Source: Oscillospiraceae bacterium (GTDB lineage: Bacteria; Bacillota; Clostridia; Oscillospirales; Oscillospiraceae). From it: a stretch of 64,000 nucleotides of DNA. Shown here piece by piece: positions 52,415 to 60,083 of the stretch. The stretch spans positions 59,726 to 123,725 of the forward strand of contig JAFRDM010000082.1 in NCBI GenBank assembly GCA_017403885.1, read 5' to 3'. Each line of letters opens with the position of its first letter. The stretch's first letter is position 1. The notes under the pieces were generated by a model. It was not told the origin of the DNA. It was given only the letters and a program-made list of their open reading frames with translations, and ran no database searches. Both the position numbers and the translations under genes were made by a program.

Positions 52415-54396
52415 TGACCTCTTTCATGGGCAAGGTCCTGCGCGTCGATCTCGGCGCGGGGACGGCGGAGAGCGTCGAGATCCCGGCGCAGATCTACGAG
52501 GCGGTCCTGGCCGGAAAAGGGCTGGAGGCCTGGTATCTGTATAACCACATCCCCGCCGGGGCGGACCCGCTGGGGCCGGAGAACATCCTCGCCTTCGCGG
52601 CGGGGGCGCTCTGCGGCACGGGCGCGTTCCTGACGGGGCGCTGGTCGGCCGCCTGCAAAAGCCCGCTGACCGGCGGCTGGGGCGACGCCAACTGCGGCGG
52701 TCTCTTCGCCCCGGCCATCAAGCAGTGCGGCTACGACGCGATCTTTATCTCCGGGATCGCGGAAAAGCCTGTTTATCTCTTCTGCGACGGCAAGACGGCC
52801 GAGCTGCACGACGCCTCTCCCTACTGGGGTCTTGACGCGACGGAAGCCGAAAAGGCGCTGCACCGCGAGCTCGACGGCGTCTGCCGCAAAAAACCCTGCG
52901 TGGCCTGCATCGGCCCGGCGGGAGAAAAGCTGTCGCTGATCTCCGGCGTCTGCAACGAGGGCGGGCGCATCGCCGCGCGCAGCGGCGTAGGCGCCGTGAT
53001 GGGCAGCAAAAAGCTCAAGGCCGTGGTGCTCGCGGGCGCGCGGCCGCTGCCCTGTCACGATCCCGACAGGGTCAAGGCCCTGTCGAGGGAGCTGGGGCAT
53101 AAGCTTTTGAAGATGACGCTGCCCACGGGTCTCGGCGTCTTCATCGGCGCGGGCGGCGCGATGATGGGCCATCTGCCCAATATCCCGCTCGACGGCGCGA
53201 TGACCGCCTATATGTTCCGTGAATGGGGCACGCAGGCCAACACCTCGCTGGCCATCACCAGCGGCGACGGCCCGATCAGGAACTGGGGCGGCACGCCGCG
53301 CGACGTGCGCCTGATGGAGGCCGTCTACAACCCCGAGCACATCAATCGGATTGAGACGGCGAAGTATCACTGCTATTCCTGCCCTCTGGGCTGCGGCGGC
53401 AGGCTGAACATCCGCGGCAGAAAGCACGTCTCCTTCGACGAGACGCACAAGCCCGAGTATGAGACCATCGAGGCCTTTGGGCCGCTGCTGATGAACTGGA
53501 GCCTCGATTCGATCTTCCAGCTCAACGAGCTTCTCAACCGCGCGGGTATGGATACGATCAGCGCGGGCAATACCGTGGCCTGGGCGATCGAATGCTTCGA
53601 TCACGGCATCCTGACGCCGGCGCAGACCGACGGGCTCTATCTTACCTGGGGCAACACCGAGGCGATCCTCAAACTGGTGGAGAAGATGATCGCGCGCGAG
53701 GGCTTCGGCGATGCGCTCGCCGACGGCGTAAAGCGTGCCTCCGAGCGTTTCGGCGGCAAGGAATACGCCATGCATATCGGCGGGCAGGAGCCCGGCATGC
53801 ACGACGCGCGCAACGACCCTCAGCTCGGCATCCATTTTGTGGCCGAGCCCGCGCCGGGCAAGCACACCGTCGGCATGAACATCGAATACGGCGCGATGAG
53901 CCTTTGCGACATTTGCTCCTGGGCGCCGCCGGCAAGGCTGCACGCAAAAGAGAAGGATTTCGAGGACACGGAGGAGATGGCGCTGATCTCGAAGGCAAAC
54001 GCCTGCTACACGATGCTCGTCGACGGCGCGGGCGGCTGCTATTACGGGCAGATGATGGGCGTGCACACATGGAAGCTCGTCGACTGGCTCAACGCCGCCG
54101 AGGGCTGGGACTACGACGGCGACCACTATATGGAGATCGGCGAGCGCATCCAGACCCTGCGGCAGCTGTTCAACGTCAAACAGGGCGTCGATCCCCGTTC
54201 GTTCAAGCTGCCGAAGCGCATGCTCGGCGAGCCGCCGCTGCCCCACGGGCCGCTCAAGGGCGTGACGCTCGAGCAGCATCGCGCGCAGGTGTCCTCGCAC
54301 TGGCGCGCCTTCGGCTGGGACGACAAGACCGGCGTGCCGCTGCCCGAGACGGTGAAGCGTCTCGGCATCGACAAGCTGACGGAGGCAGAGCCATGA
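52414..54396 (+). CDS. Aldehyde:ferredoxin oxidoreductase (AOR) family tungstoenzyme
   Basis: 660 residues. AOR family pattern: MGKVLRVDLGAGTAESV N-terminus, GRWSAACKSPLTGGWGDANCGG near residue 75 (AFR/N domain), ACIGPAGEKLSLISGVCNEGGRIAARSGVGAVMGSKKLKAVV near 165, Fe-S ligands in YHCYSCPLGCGG near 322 with a fourth Cys later (near SLCDICSW or NACYTMLVDG), and cofactor-domain elements. The enzyme interconverts acids and aldehydes using ferredoxin and a tungstopterin. The ATG overlaps the previous stop by one base; ATG 52426 is an alternative. The following ferredoxin and MoaD-like genes are typical partners. Confidence 0.92.
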   Translation: MTSFMGKVLRVDLGAGTAESVEIPAQIYEAVLAGKGLEAWYLYNHIPAGADPLGPENILAFAAGALCGTGAFLTGRWSAACKSPLTGGWGDANCGGLFAPAIKQCGYDAIFISGIAEKPVYLFCDGKTAELHDASPYWGLDATEAEKALHRELDGVCRKKPCVACIGPAGEKLSLISGVCNEGGRIAARSGVGAVMGSKKLKAVVLAGARPLPCHDPDRVKALSRELGHKLLKMTLPTGLGVFIGAGGAMMGHLPNIPLDGAMTAYMFREWGTQANTSLAITSGDGPIRNWGGTPRDVRLMEAVYNPEHINRIETAKYHCYSCPLGCGGRLNIRGRKHVSFDETHKPEYETIEAFGPLLMNWSLDSIFQLNELLNRAGMDTISAGNTVAWAIECFDHGILTPAQTDGLYLTWGNTEAILKLVEKMIAREGFGDALADGVKRASERFGGKEYAMHIGGQEPGMHDARNDPQLGIHFVAEPAPGKHTVGMNIEYGAMSLCDICSWAPPARLHAKEKDFEDTEEMALISKANACYTMLVDGAGGCYYGQMMGVHTWKLVDWLNAAEGWDYDGDHYMEIGERIQTLRQLFNVKQGVDPRSFKLPKRMLGEPPLPHGPLKGVTLEQHRAQVSSHWRAFGWDDKTGVPLPETVKRLGIDKLTEAEP

Positions 54397-54620
54397 CGAA
54401 AAAAACGCCTGTTTTCGATTATCTGAACTGCGTCAGCTGCGGCATCTGCGCGCAGGCCTGCCCCGTGTCCGCGCTCGGGATGAAGAGGGAGGGCAAAAGC
54501 GGCAAGTACCGCAACGTTTTCCCCGAGCTTGTGAACGACAAATGCATCGGCTGCGGCTCCTGCGCGCGCGCCTGCCCGATGGAGGTCATCCGCATGGAGG
54601 ACGCCGGCGATGAGAGTTAA
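54393..54620 (+). CDS. Ferredoxin partner of the AOR-type enzyme
   Basis: 75 residues with two 4Fe-4S motifs, CVSCGICAQACP near residue 13 and CIGCGSCARACP near 51, separated by a longer basic insert than in the ferredoxin at 10449. The start overlaps the AOR stop (ATGA) and GGAGG lies upstream. Most likely it passes electrons between AOR and the central ferredoxin pool, or is an AOR subunit as in related AOR operons. Confidence 0.93.
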   Translation: MTKKTPVFDYLNCVSCGICAQACPVSALGMKREGKSGKYRNVFPELVNDKCIGCGSCARACPMEVIRMEDAGDES

Positions 54621-54843
54621 GATCCTGCCGCCCCACGGCTGCGACCGCGGCGCGCTTGACGAGCGCAGCTGGGCCGAGCTCCCCGCCGGCAGCACCGTGC
54701 GCGACGCGCTGCGGCTCGTCCGCTGCTCTCCGCTGAAGGCGAAGCTGCTGCTGGTGAGCGTCAACGGCGAGCGCGCGTCCCTCGAGAGCGAGCTGCGCGA
54801 GGGCGACGTCGTCGGCTTCTTCTTCCCCGTCTCGGGCGGCTGA
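54610..54843 (+). CDS. MoaD/ThiS-family small sulfur carrier
   Basis: 77 residues. Beta-grasp pattern with LPAGSTVRDALRLV near residue 25, LLLVSVNGERA near 46, LREGDVVGFFFPVSGG at the end. The C-terminal Gly-Gly is needed for adenylation and thiocarboxylation. Found with AOR genes, it probably supplies dithiolene sulfur for the tungstopterin. It overlaps the ferredoxin gene by 11 bases. The ThiF-like protein at 47499-48167 is its likely activator. Confidence 0.88.
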   Translation: MRVKILPPHGCDRGALDERSWAELPAGSTVRDALRLVRCSPLKAKLLLVSVNGERASLESELREGDVVGFFFPVSGG

Positions 54844-54861
54844 CGGCTTTTCACACACAGG

Positions 54862-54892
54862 AAAAAGCTCCCTGTTTTCACGGGGAGCTTTT
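54862..54892. terminator. Terminator of the ene-reductase/AOR operon
   Basis: AAAAGCTCCCTGT, loop TTTC, ACGGGGAGCTTTT. A and T flanks on both sides; it also serves the convergent gene ending at 54934. Confidence 0.85.
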
Positions 54893-54933
54893 CATTTACG
54901 CTTTTTTCTTATTATCTGTAAACAGGACCTGGA

Positions 54934-55824
54934 TCAATTCAGGAAAAACGCATCTATATCCTCCGTAGATGTCAGCAGTTCCTCTTCTTTTACACCGGCG
55001 GCGCGGGCCAAGGCGGCCGACTGCATCAGCGCGGTCTGAATATCCGGAGAAAAGGCTCCGTCGATCAGGCTCTGAAAGCGGGCAGCGTTTTCATTCAACT
55101 CCGCGAGGTATTCCTCAAAGCGCGTACGCAGTTCGTCATCGAGTATATACTGGTTTTGGATATAGGCGTCCAGAATCTCCTGTTCCTTCGCGTACAGCAT
55201 ATATCTGCCGTATTCAAACGCAAGGTCCGTGACCGACTGAGCCAAGGCGGCGTATTCCTCGCCTTTTGCGAGAGCAAGCTTGGACGTCAGCCAATACGAG
55301 ATAAGCTTAACCATTGCTTCCAGCGAAAGCCACAGGCTTCTTTCCACGAAGTCGCTTTCCCGAACAGTCCCTTCCCGCAGCCCGGCGGAAATCAGGCGAA
55401 TCTCTTTTTCAAGGCTTTCGATTTCGGTCAGGCGTTCATTGTTTCCTGTCAGTTTAAGCTTTTTTTCGACCCAGCGAAGCTTTTTGACCGAGACGGCGAT
55501 ATAGTCAGCGTAGAGCGAAAAGACAAACTCGCTGTATGATTGTCCGTCTTCTAGGATGGCGTACTTCGACACTTTTTCAGCGATATGATGCCAGTCTTCA
55601 CTGTCCATTTCATTCGCCTTTTTGCCGGAGGCCAGCGTATCGACCAGAAAAATCTGGAAAACCGTGCCGATCTTCAGAAGATTTAATTGCGCGGGATCTT
55701 CATTTTCCGCAAGCGCCACAAGGTTTTTCTGTACAAAGGCCAACGTTTCCATCGTACGCTTCACAGCTTCTCCCGCGGAGGAGTTCAGAAATTCGTCGAT
55801 CGCAAATTCTTTCAGCATGTCCAT
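54934..55824 (-). CDS. Unknown helical protein, partner of the Gly-rich protein upstream
   Basis: 296 residues, not recognised. It is acidic and almost entirely alpha-helical, with no signal peptide or membrane segment; stretches such as LRWVEKKLKLTGNNERLTEI and EEYAALAQSVTDLAFEYGRY suggest long helices or coiled coils. ATG 55824 lies 18 bases after the stop of the upstream gene, so the pair forms an operon. Base composition is clearly lower in GC than the flanking genes and codons such as AGA, ATA and TTT are more frequent, pointing to acquisition by transfer. Possible immunity or regulatory partner; that is a guess. Confidence 0.75.
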   Translation of the reverse strand: MDMLKEFAIDEFLNSSAGEAVKRTMETLAFVQKNLVALAENEDPAQLNLLKIGTVFQIFLVDTLASGKKANEMDSEDWHHIAEKVSKYAILEDGQSYSEFVFSLYADYIAVSVKKLRWVEKKLKLTGNNERLTEIESLEKEIRLISAGLREGTVRESDFVERSLWLSLEAMVKLISYWLTSKLALAKGEEYAALAQSVTDLAFEYGRYMLYAKEQEILDAYIQNQYILDDELRTRFEEYLAELNENAARFQSLIDGAFSPDIQTALMQSAALARAAGVKEEELLTSTEDIDAFFLN

Positions 55825-55842
55825 GGGGGCTATGTCCTCCGA

Positions 55843-56847
55843 TTACGCTACCGTTCTGCCGAACATGGCTGAAAGCGCCTTTGTCTGGTTGACCAGTGCG
55901 CCAAGGCTCTTTTTCTGATCATCGGAAAAGGAACTGTAATCTTTCCCGAACATCTCGAGGCACTTTGTGTAAGTGCCGCTGAGACCCTCACGTACGGCAA
56001 TAGTTTCTGTCAGTATACCGTCGATCTGCGCGTCGACCTCGCGGAGCTTTTCTGTGTTTCTCTTGACAGATTCGATCTCCTCGTTCTTCTGTTTGTTCAG
56101 TTTTGCCTTCTTGCTTGTGAAAAGAAGAATCGAGGTGAGCAGCGTGGCACCGGCAATACTCCATCCGATCGGCCCAGCCATGGCCAGCAGAGCGTTTCCA
56201 GCAGTTATACCGCCTCCTCCGGCAGAAAGTGCTCCGCCACCGAGCCAGGCCAGAGCCGCTTTGGTCGCCGCAGCGCCGGACAGCGTTGAGATTGCCGTTC
56301 CCGTCGAGGCTGTGCCGAAAGTCGTTGCAACCCACATCGCCGCCGTCGGCCCCATGAAGGCGACGGATGCGCCTGCGGCAAGACCCGCACCCGCACCGCT
56401 GGCCGCCTCCCTGGCCGCTCGAAGCTCGCGCTCGCCGTAATAGCTGGAATTCAGAAAGTTGTCACGGTAGGTGTCGATCTCCTTGAATTCTGCGTCGAAG
56501 CTCTTTGGGTGGTTGGCAACGCTGTTGATTAAGCCCTCTACGAAGGAAATCGTGTCGACCGCGCGCATCCTCTCAATAAAGAGCTGTACGCCCTTATCGT
56601 TCATGAGTGTGTAGACGTCGTTGTACTCTGTGATGGACGATTCCAGCATTCGATCCAGCTCCGTGAGCTTGTCGGTGATGTCCTCCTTCACAGCTGCAGC
56701 GGAAACTTTGATTTCCTGAGCTTTGTCGCTTATGATCCTGCCAGCCTTCTGCGCCTTTTCCTTGGCCACTTCCATGTCGATTGCACCGACACTTTTGACG
56801 GCCTTGTTCTTAATCTTCTGAAACCTGATTTTGTTCTTTTCTGCCAT
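55843..56847 (-). CDS. Unknown protein with Gly/Ala-rich membrane-active centre
   Basis: 334 residues, not recognised. Residues 1-150 are charged and helical, with coiled-coil potential (DKAQEIKVSAAAVKEDITDK). Residues 155-260 are a long Gly/Ala-rich hydrophobic block (for example GAGAGLAAGASVAFMGPTAA and SAGGGGITAGNALLAMAGPI) resembling glycine-zipper membrane segments. Residues 260-334 are charged helices again (KKAKLNKQKNEEIESVKRNT). This layout is seen in membrane-inserting effector or dynamin-associated proteins, but no family is certain. GGGAGGAATTTACC precedes the ATG. Confidence 0.75.
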   Translation of the reverse strand: MAEKNKIRFQKIKNKAVKSVGAIDMEVAKEKAQKAGRIISDKAQEIKVSAAAVKEDITDKLTELDRMLESSITEYNDVYTLMNDKGVQLFIERMRAVDTISFVEGLINSVANHPKSFDAEFKEIDTYRDNFLNSSYYGERELRAAREAASGAGAGLAAGASVAFMGPTAAMWVATTFGTASTGTAISTLSGAAATKAALAWLGGGALSAGGGGITAGNALLAMAGPIGWSIAGATLLTSILLFTSKKAKLNKQKNEEIESVKRNTEKLREVDAQIDGILTETIAVREGLSGTYTKCLEMFGKDYSSFSDDQKKSLGALVNQTKALSAMFGRTVA

Positions 56848-56975
56848 GGTAAATTCCTCCCTTCATATTTGGGGTTGTTTTTTTCGCGTGCCGTCCTCAT
56901 GAACGGCTTTTTCCGTAGGGGATTTTCTTTTTTAGTTTATCACCAGACTCTGTGCCATTCAATTCCCTCCGTAAG

Positions 56976-57008
56976 AAAACAGGAGAGGTCCTTCGTCCTC
57001 TCCTGTTT
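56976..57008 (-). terminator. Terminator after the ATP-grasp gene
   Basis: AAACAGGAGAGG, 7-base loop, CCTCTCCTGTTT; the minus-strand tail is TCTTAC after TTTT. It is 14 bases after the stop at 57022. Confidence 0.75.
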
Positions 57009-57021
57009 GAGTATTCGCGAA

Positions 57022-58212
57022 TCACACGCACTCGACCGCGTCCCGGTAAAAGGCGTCCATTTCCTCCTGCGTGTCGAACACGGCCAGGAAAAGCTGATTG
57101 CCCATCGCCTCGGCCAGCGTCGGGTCCAGACGCTCCATCATGCGCATCTGCGGCGCGTAGCGCGCGGCCAGCTCTTCATGGCTGTAGCGGAAACGCTTGC
57201 CGTCCCGACGACCCACGCAGGCGCAGAAGCGGTGCTCGCCCACGGGCATCTCCGAACGGTCGAAGGCCACCATGTCCGCCCAGATCTTGTAGACGTTGGT
57301 GCTGTGGGCAAAGCTGATCATGTCCGGCGTATAGCCGCCGCTGGGGCGCATGTTGACCTCCAGCGCGACAAGCTGGCCCTTCTTGCCGATATGCTGGTCG
57401 CGGTTGAGGCGGAAAAACTCAAAATGCACGAAGCGGCTCGTCACACCGAAGCTCTTCGCCGCGGCCCGGCCGAAGGCGCGCGTATCCTCCGGCAGCTCCT
57501 TGAGGATGTGATACAGGGAATTGTCGTGGTTGTTGACGATGTCCATGATCGCGATGCCGGTGATATTGCCGGTCTCGAACAGAGGCTCGCCGCGCGAGTC
57601 GAGGATGGCGTCGTAGGAGTTGATCTGGCCGTCGATGAACTCCTCCATGATATAGGGGAAGCGGCCGTCGCGCTCGGCGAGAAAGGCGGTGAGCTGTTCG
57701 TCGCTCTCGAGCTTGTAGGTGGCCACGGCGCCGACGCCGTTGTCCGGCTTGACGATCACCGGATAGCCGACCTCGTCGATGAACGCGCGGCAGCCGGCCT
57801 CGTCGCCGACCATGTGGAAGCGCGCGGTGGGGATCCCGGCGCGGCGGTAGTATTCCTTCATGCCGGACTTGTACTTGATGCGCGGCACGTCCTCGACGCG
57901 GAAGCCGCCGGGGATATTGAAATCGCTGCGCAGATGGGCGTCCTGCTCGAGCCAGTATTCGTTGTTTGACTCGAGAAAGTCGATCCGGCCGTATTTGAAG
58001 GCGAAAAAGGCGACCGCGCGGTAGACCTGATCATAGTCCTCGAGCGTAGAGACCTTGTAATACTCCGTCAGGGCGCTTTTGAGCTCGAAGCTCAGCTCGT
58101 GATAGGGCTGATCGCCGATACCGAGCACGTTCACGCCGTCGCAGCGCAGCTCGTGGCAAAAATGCCAGTAGTTCACCGGGAAATTGGGCGAGATGAAGAT
58201 AACGTTTTTCAT
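57022..58212 (-). CDS. ATP-grasp carboxylate-amine ligase family protein
   Basis: 396 residues. Pre-ATP-grasp domain (NVIFISPNFPVNYWHFCHEL), then the ATP-grasp fold with MKEYYRRAGIPTARFHMV near 115, GYPVIVKPDNGVGAVATYKLESDE near 150, EEFIDGQINSYDAIL near 190, and the metal-binding NMRPSGGYTPDMISFAHSTN near 285. The family joins a carboxylate to an amine or thiol, often in peptide-like or amino acid metabolism; the substrate here is unknown. It starts 15 bases after the esterase gene, indicating an operon. The start at 58212 is used over 58221; a ribosome site GAAGTG is weak. Confidence 0.85.
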   Translation of the reverse strand: MKNVIFISPNFPVNYWHFCHELRCDGVNVLGIGDQPYHELSFELKSALTEYYKVSTLEDYDQVYRAVAFFAFKYGRIDFLESNNEYWLEQDAHLRSDFNIPGGFRVEDVPRIKYKSGMKEYYRRAGIPTARFHMVGDEAGCRAFIDEVGYPVIVKPDNGVGAVATYKLESDEQLTAFLAERDGRFPYIMEEFIDGQINSYDAILDSRGEPLFETGNITGIAIMDIVNNHDNSLYHILKELPEDTRAFGRAAAKSFGVTSRFVHFEFFRLNRDQHIGKKGQLVALEVNMRPSGGYTPDMISFAHSTNVYKIWADMVAFDRSEMPVGEHRFCACVGRRDGKRFRYSHEELAARYAPQMRMMERLDPTLAEAMGNQLFLAVFDTQEEMDAFYRDAVECV

Positions 58213-58227
58213 GATCAACACTTCTTT

Positions 58228-58977
58228 CTATTTCAGGAGGTCGGGTACGAAGTAGCGCACCTGTTTGAACCACCACGGCCAGTCGTGCGCGACGTCGCCG
58301 CCCCAGTAATCCACCCAGGCGGGGATGCCCTTTTCCACAAGGACGCGGTGCAGCGCGCGGGTGTGGTCCGTCAGCTCCCACGGCCCCTGCCCCACGCATA
58401 TGATCGCGCGGTGGCTGCGGTAGAGGTCGAGATAGGGGTGGTCGGAGGGCATGTTTGAAAGGTAGTGTACCGGGGAGTTGAGATAGACCACGTCGTCCAT
58501 ATAGCCGCCGAAGCCGTAGTCCGAGCTGTACACGCCGCTGAGCGCGAGCAGCTCGTCGAAGCACTCGGGGAAACGGAAATAGAGGTTGGCCGCGTGCATC
58601 GCGCCGAGCGAGCAGCCGAAGACCAGGACGCCCGGGTCGATCTGCCAGCCGTAGCCGCGGCAGAAATGGCGGATATATGGCACGACCTCGTCCGTCAGAT
58701 AGCGTATCCACGCCTCATGGCGGCGGATGCGCCAGTAGGCGTCGCCGCCGGTGTTCGACCAGGTCTCGGCATCCAGCGTGTCCACGGAAAAGACCGTCGC
58801 CCGCCCCGATTCGAGAAATTCCGCCCAGGCGTCGATCATACCGAAGTTCTCAAAATCAAAGAAGCGGCCGTCCTGACAGGGAATAAACAGCACCGGTTTG
58901 CCGCCGCGGCCGTAGACCTTTATTTCCATGTCCCGCCCCAGCGCGGGACTGTACCATTTTTCATAATGCATCTGCAT
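58228..58977 (-). CDS. Alpha/beta-hydrolase, putative esterase family
   Basis: 249 residues. Esterase D-like fold: YEKWYSPALGRDMEIKVYGRGGKPVLFIPCQDGRFFDFENFG at the N-terminus, nucleophile elbow FGCSLGAMHAANLYF (Ser near residue 118), an Asp candidate in DHTRALHRVL, and catalytic His in GGDVAHDWPWW near 233. It resembles the COG4947 esterases. It is the first gene of a pair with the ATP-grasp ligase. ATG 58977 has GGAGGAACATATT upstream; the frame continues to 59013 without a ribosome site. Confidence 0.87.
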   Translation of the reverse strand: MQMHYEKWYSPALGRDMEIKVYGRGGKPVLFIPCQDGRFFDFENFGMIDAWAEFLESGRATVFSVDTLDAETWSNTGGDAYWRIRRHEAWIRYLTDEVVPYIRHFCRGYGWQIDPGVLVFGCSLGAMHAANLYFRFPECFDELLALSGVYSSDYGFGGYMDDVVYLNSPVHYLSNMPSDHPYLDLYRSHRAIICVGQGPWELTDHTRALHRVLVEKGIPAWVDYWGGDVAHDWPWWFKQVRYFVPDLLK

Positions 58978-59043
58978 AATATGTTCCTCCGGCTTGCAGA
59001 GCGGCGCAGGCAAAAAAGGGCCTGCGTTTTTGAAAGATGCTAC

Positions 59044-59072
59044 AGTTTAGCACGGCAAAGCAAAAAATGCAA
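59044..59072 (-). promoter_or_regulatory. Promoter of the esterase/ATP-grasp operon
   Basis: Minus strand TTGCAT (59072-59067), 17 bases, TAAACT (59049-59044). A hairpin GCAGGC/GCCTGC (59006-59030) lies in the leader. Confidence 0.65.
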
Positions 59073-59126
59073 CGGCGGATCGGGGCGGGAACGCAGTTTT
59101 TTTCCGCCGCGCCCCCTCCCATTTAA

Positions 59127-59520
59127 TTGAGCGAAGCGGATAAAACCGCGCCGAAGGCGCGGCACCGGAAAGAGCGCCCCTCTCGGGGCGCTCTTTCCGG
59201 TGCGCCGGGGCAATCCAAATTCGAACCGGTATCCAAATCGGAGCCCAGCGCAGCGGGTCCGATTTGGAAAGGAGGAGCCACGGAGCACAGATGAGGGAAA
59301 GGCAACCGCTTTTGCGATTGCCTTTCCCGAGCCGTGCGGAGTGAACTCCGACGTGGTGCACCGGGGCAATTCAAATCCGAACCGCGTGTCAAGTTTGCAT
59401 GGGAAGAGCGCGGGAGGGGACGGGAGTCCTCTTTCGCGTTTGAGCGAAGCGGATAAAACCTCACCGAAGGTGCGGCACCAGAAACGGGACATCCTTTCGG
59501 ATGCCCCGTTTCTGGTGCCG
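59127..59520 (-). repeat. Array of long hairpins and T-arm-like fragments downstream of tRNA-Leu
   Basis: No protein gene is supported in 58978-59512. The stretch holds two copies of a 40-base unit (59127-59166 and 59440-59479, starting TTGAGCGAAGCGGATAAAAC), each joined to a long hairpin (59162-59203, 19-bp perfect stem; 59474-59519, 21 bp with one G-U on the minus strand). A third hairpin is at 59295-59328 and a fourth at 59232-59268. Two segments (59205-59227 and 59361-59383, starting CCGGGGCAAT) read on the minus strand as GGTTCG...CCCCGG, like a tRNA T-arm and acceptor 3' strand. The hairpin at 59474 shares its end with the tRNA 3' GGCACCA. Confidence 0.8.
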
Positions 59521-59598
59521 GTGACCGGACTCGAACCGGTACGCGGTCGCCCGCAAGGGATTTTAAGTCCCTGGTGTCTACCGTTCCACCACACCGGC
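59513..59598 (-). tRNA. tRNA-Leu (anticodon UAA)
   Basis: 86 bases including an encoded CCA. Acceptor stem GCCGGTG/CACCGGC, anticodon stem AGGGA/TCCCT with loop CTTAAAA (anticodon TAA), a long class II variable arm (TGCGGGCGACCGCG), and T-arm ACCGG-TTCGAGT-CCGGT. These are the features of a leucine tRNA reading UUA/UUG. Orientation is minus; its 3' end leads into a repeat and hairpin array. Confidence 0.97.
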
Positions 59599-59728
59599 CT
59601 GTGGCCGGCTTTAACTGTACCACCCGGAGCGGCGCGATGTCAAGGAAAAGCGGGCGGCGCGCAGGCCCGCCGCGCGGCGGCCGGACGCTCGCCGCTTTAA
59701 ATCGCTGAAACTTTTTTCGCCCGCGCTC

Positions 59729-59758
59729 TTGACAAGGCTCTCTTTCCGGTGGTATCCT
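59729..59758 (+). promoter_or_regulatory. Promoter of the trpB2 T-box transcript
   Basis: TTGACA (59729-59734), 18 bases, TATCCT (59753-59758), placing the start about 10 bases before the T-box. Confidence 0.65.
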
Positions 59759-59769
59759 TTTGCCAAACC

Positions 59770-60050
59770 GATGAGGAAGAGTGAGTAAGCCTCCCCAACT
59801 TTCCCGCAGAGAGCCGCGTATTGGTGCGAGCGCGGCGGAAAGCGTCGGGCCGAATGGACTTCCGAGGGCGAGCAGAAACGGTCTTTCCCGGCCGGAGTAT
59901 GGGAGACGGAGCGGACTTCTCCGTTAACAACGATCCGCGTATGTCGGTACGCGAAAAGAGGGCGCGCTCTTTCTGAACAAGGCGCGTCAAGCCGGGTGGC
60001 ACCGCAGGAAGTATCCTGTCCCAGCAGAAGTGTTGGGATGGGATTTTTTG
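59770..60050 (+). promoter_or_regulatory. Tryptophan-specific T-box riboswitch with terminator
   Basis: Stem I elements are present: GATGAGGAAGAGTGAGTAAG at the base, the AGAGAG and GGTGCGAG distal motifs, and the specifier loop GAA-TGG-ACTTCCGAG with TGG (Trp) at 59855-59857. The antiterminator T-box bulge GGGTGGCACCGC is at 59994-60005. The terminator CCTGTCCCAGCA/TGTTGGGATGGG with six T ends at about 60049. Uncharged tRNA-Trp should promote read-through into the trpB2-like gene. Confidence 0.93.
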
Positions 60051-60083
60051 TTTTTATGTGGCCGCGCAAGGAGGGCTCGCCGT

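Noticed and set aside
59040-59700. Several overlapping frames across the repeat array and the tRNA
   Set aside because: They cross the tRNA gene and the hairpin repeats, on both strands, with no ribosome sites. The apparent protein repeats come from repeated RNA-like DNA.
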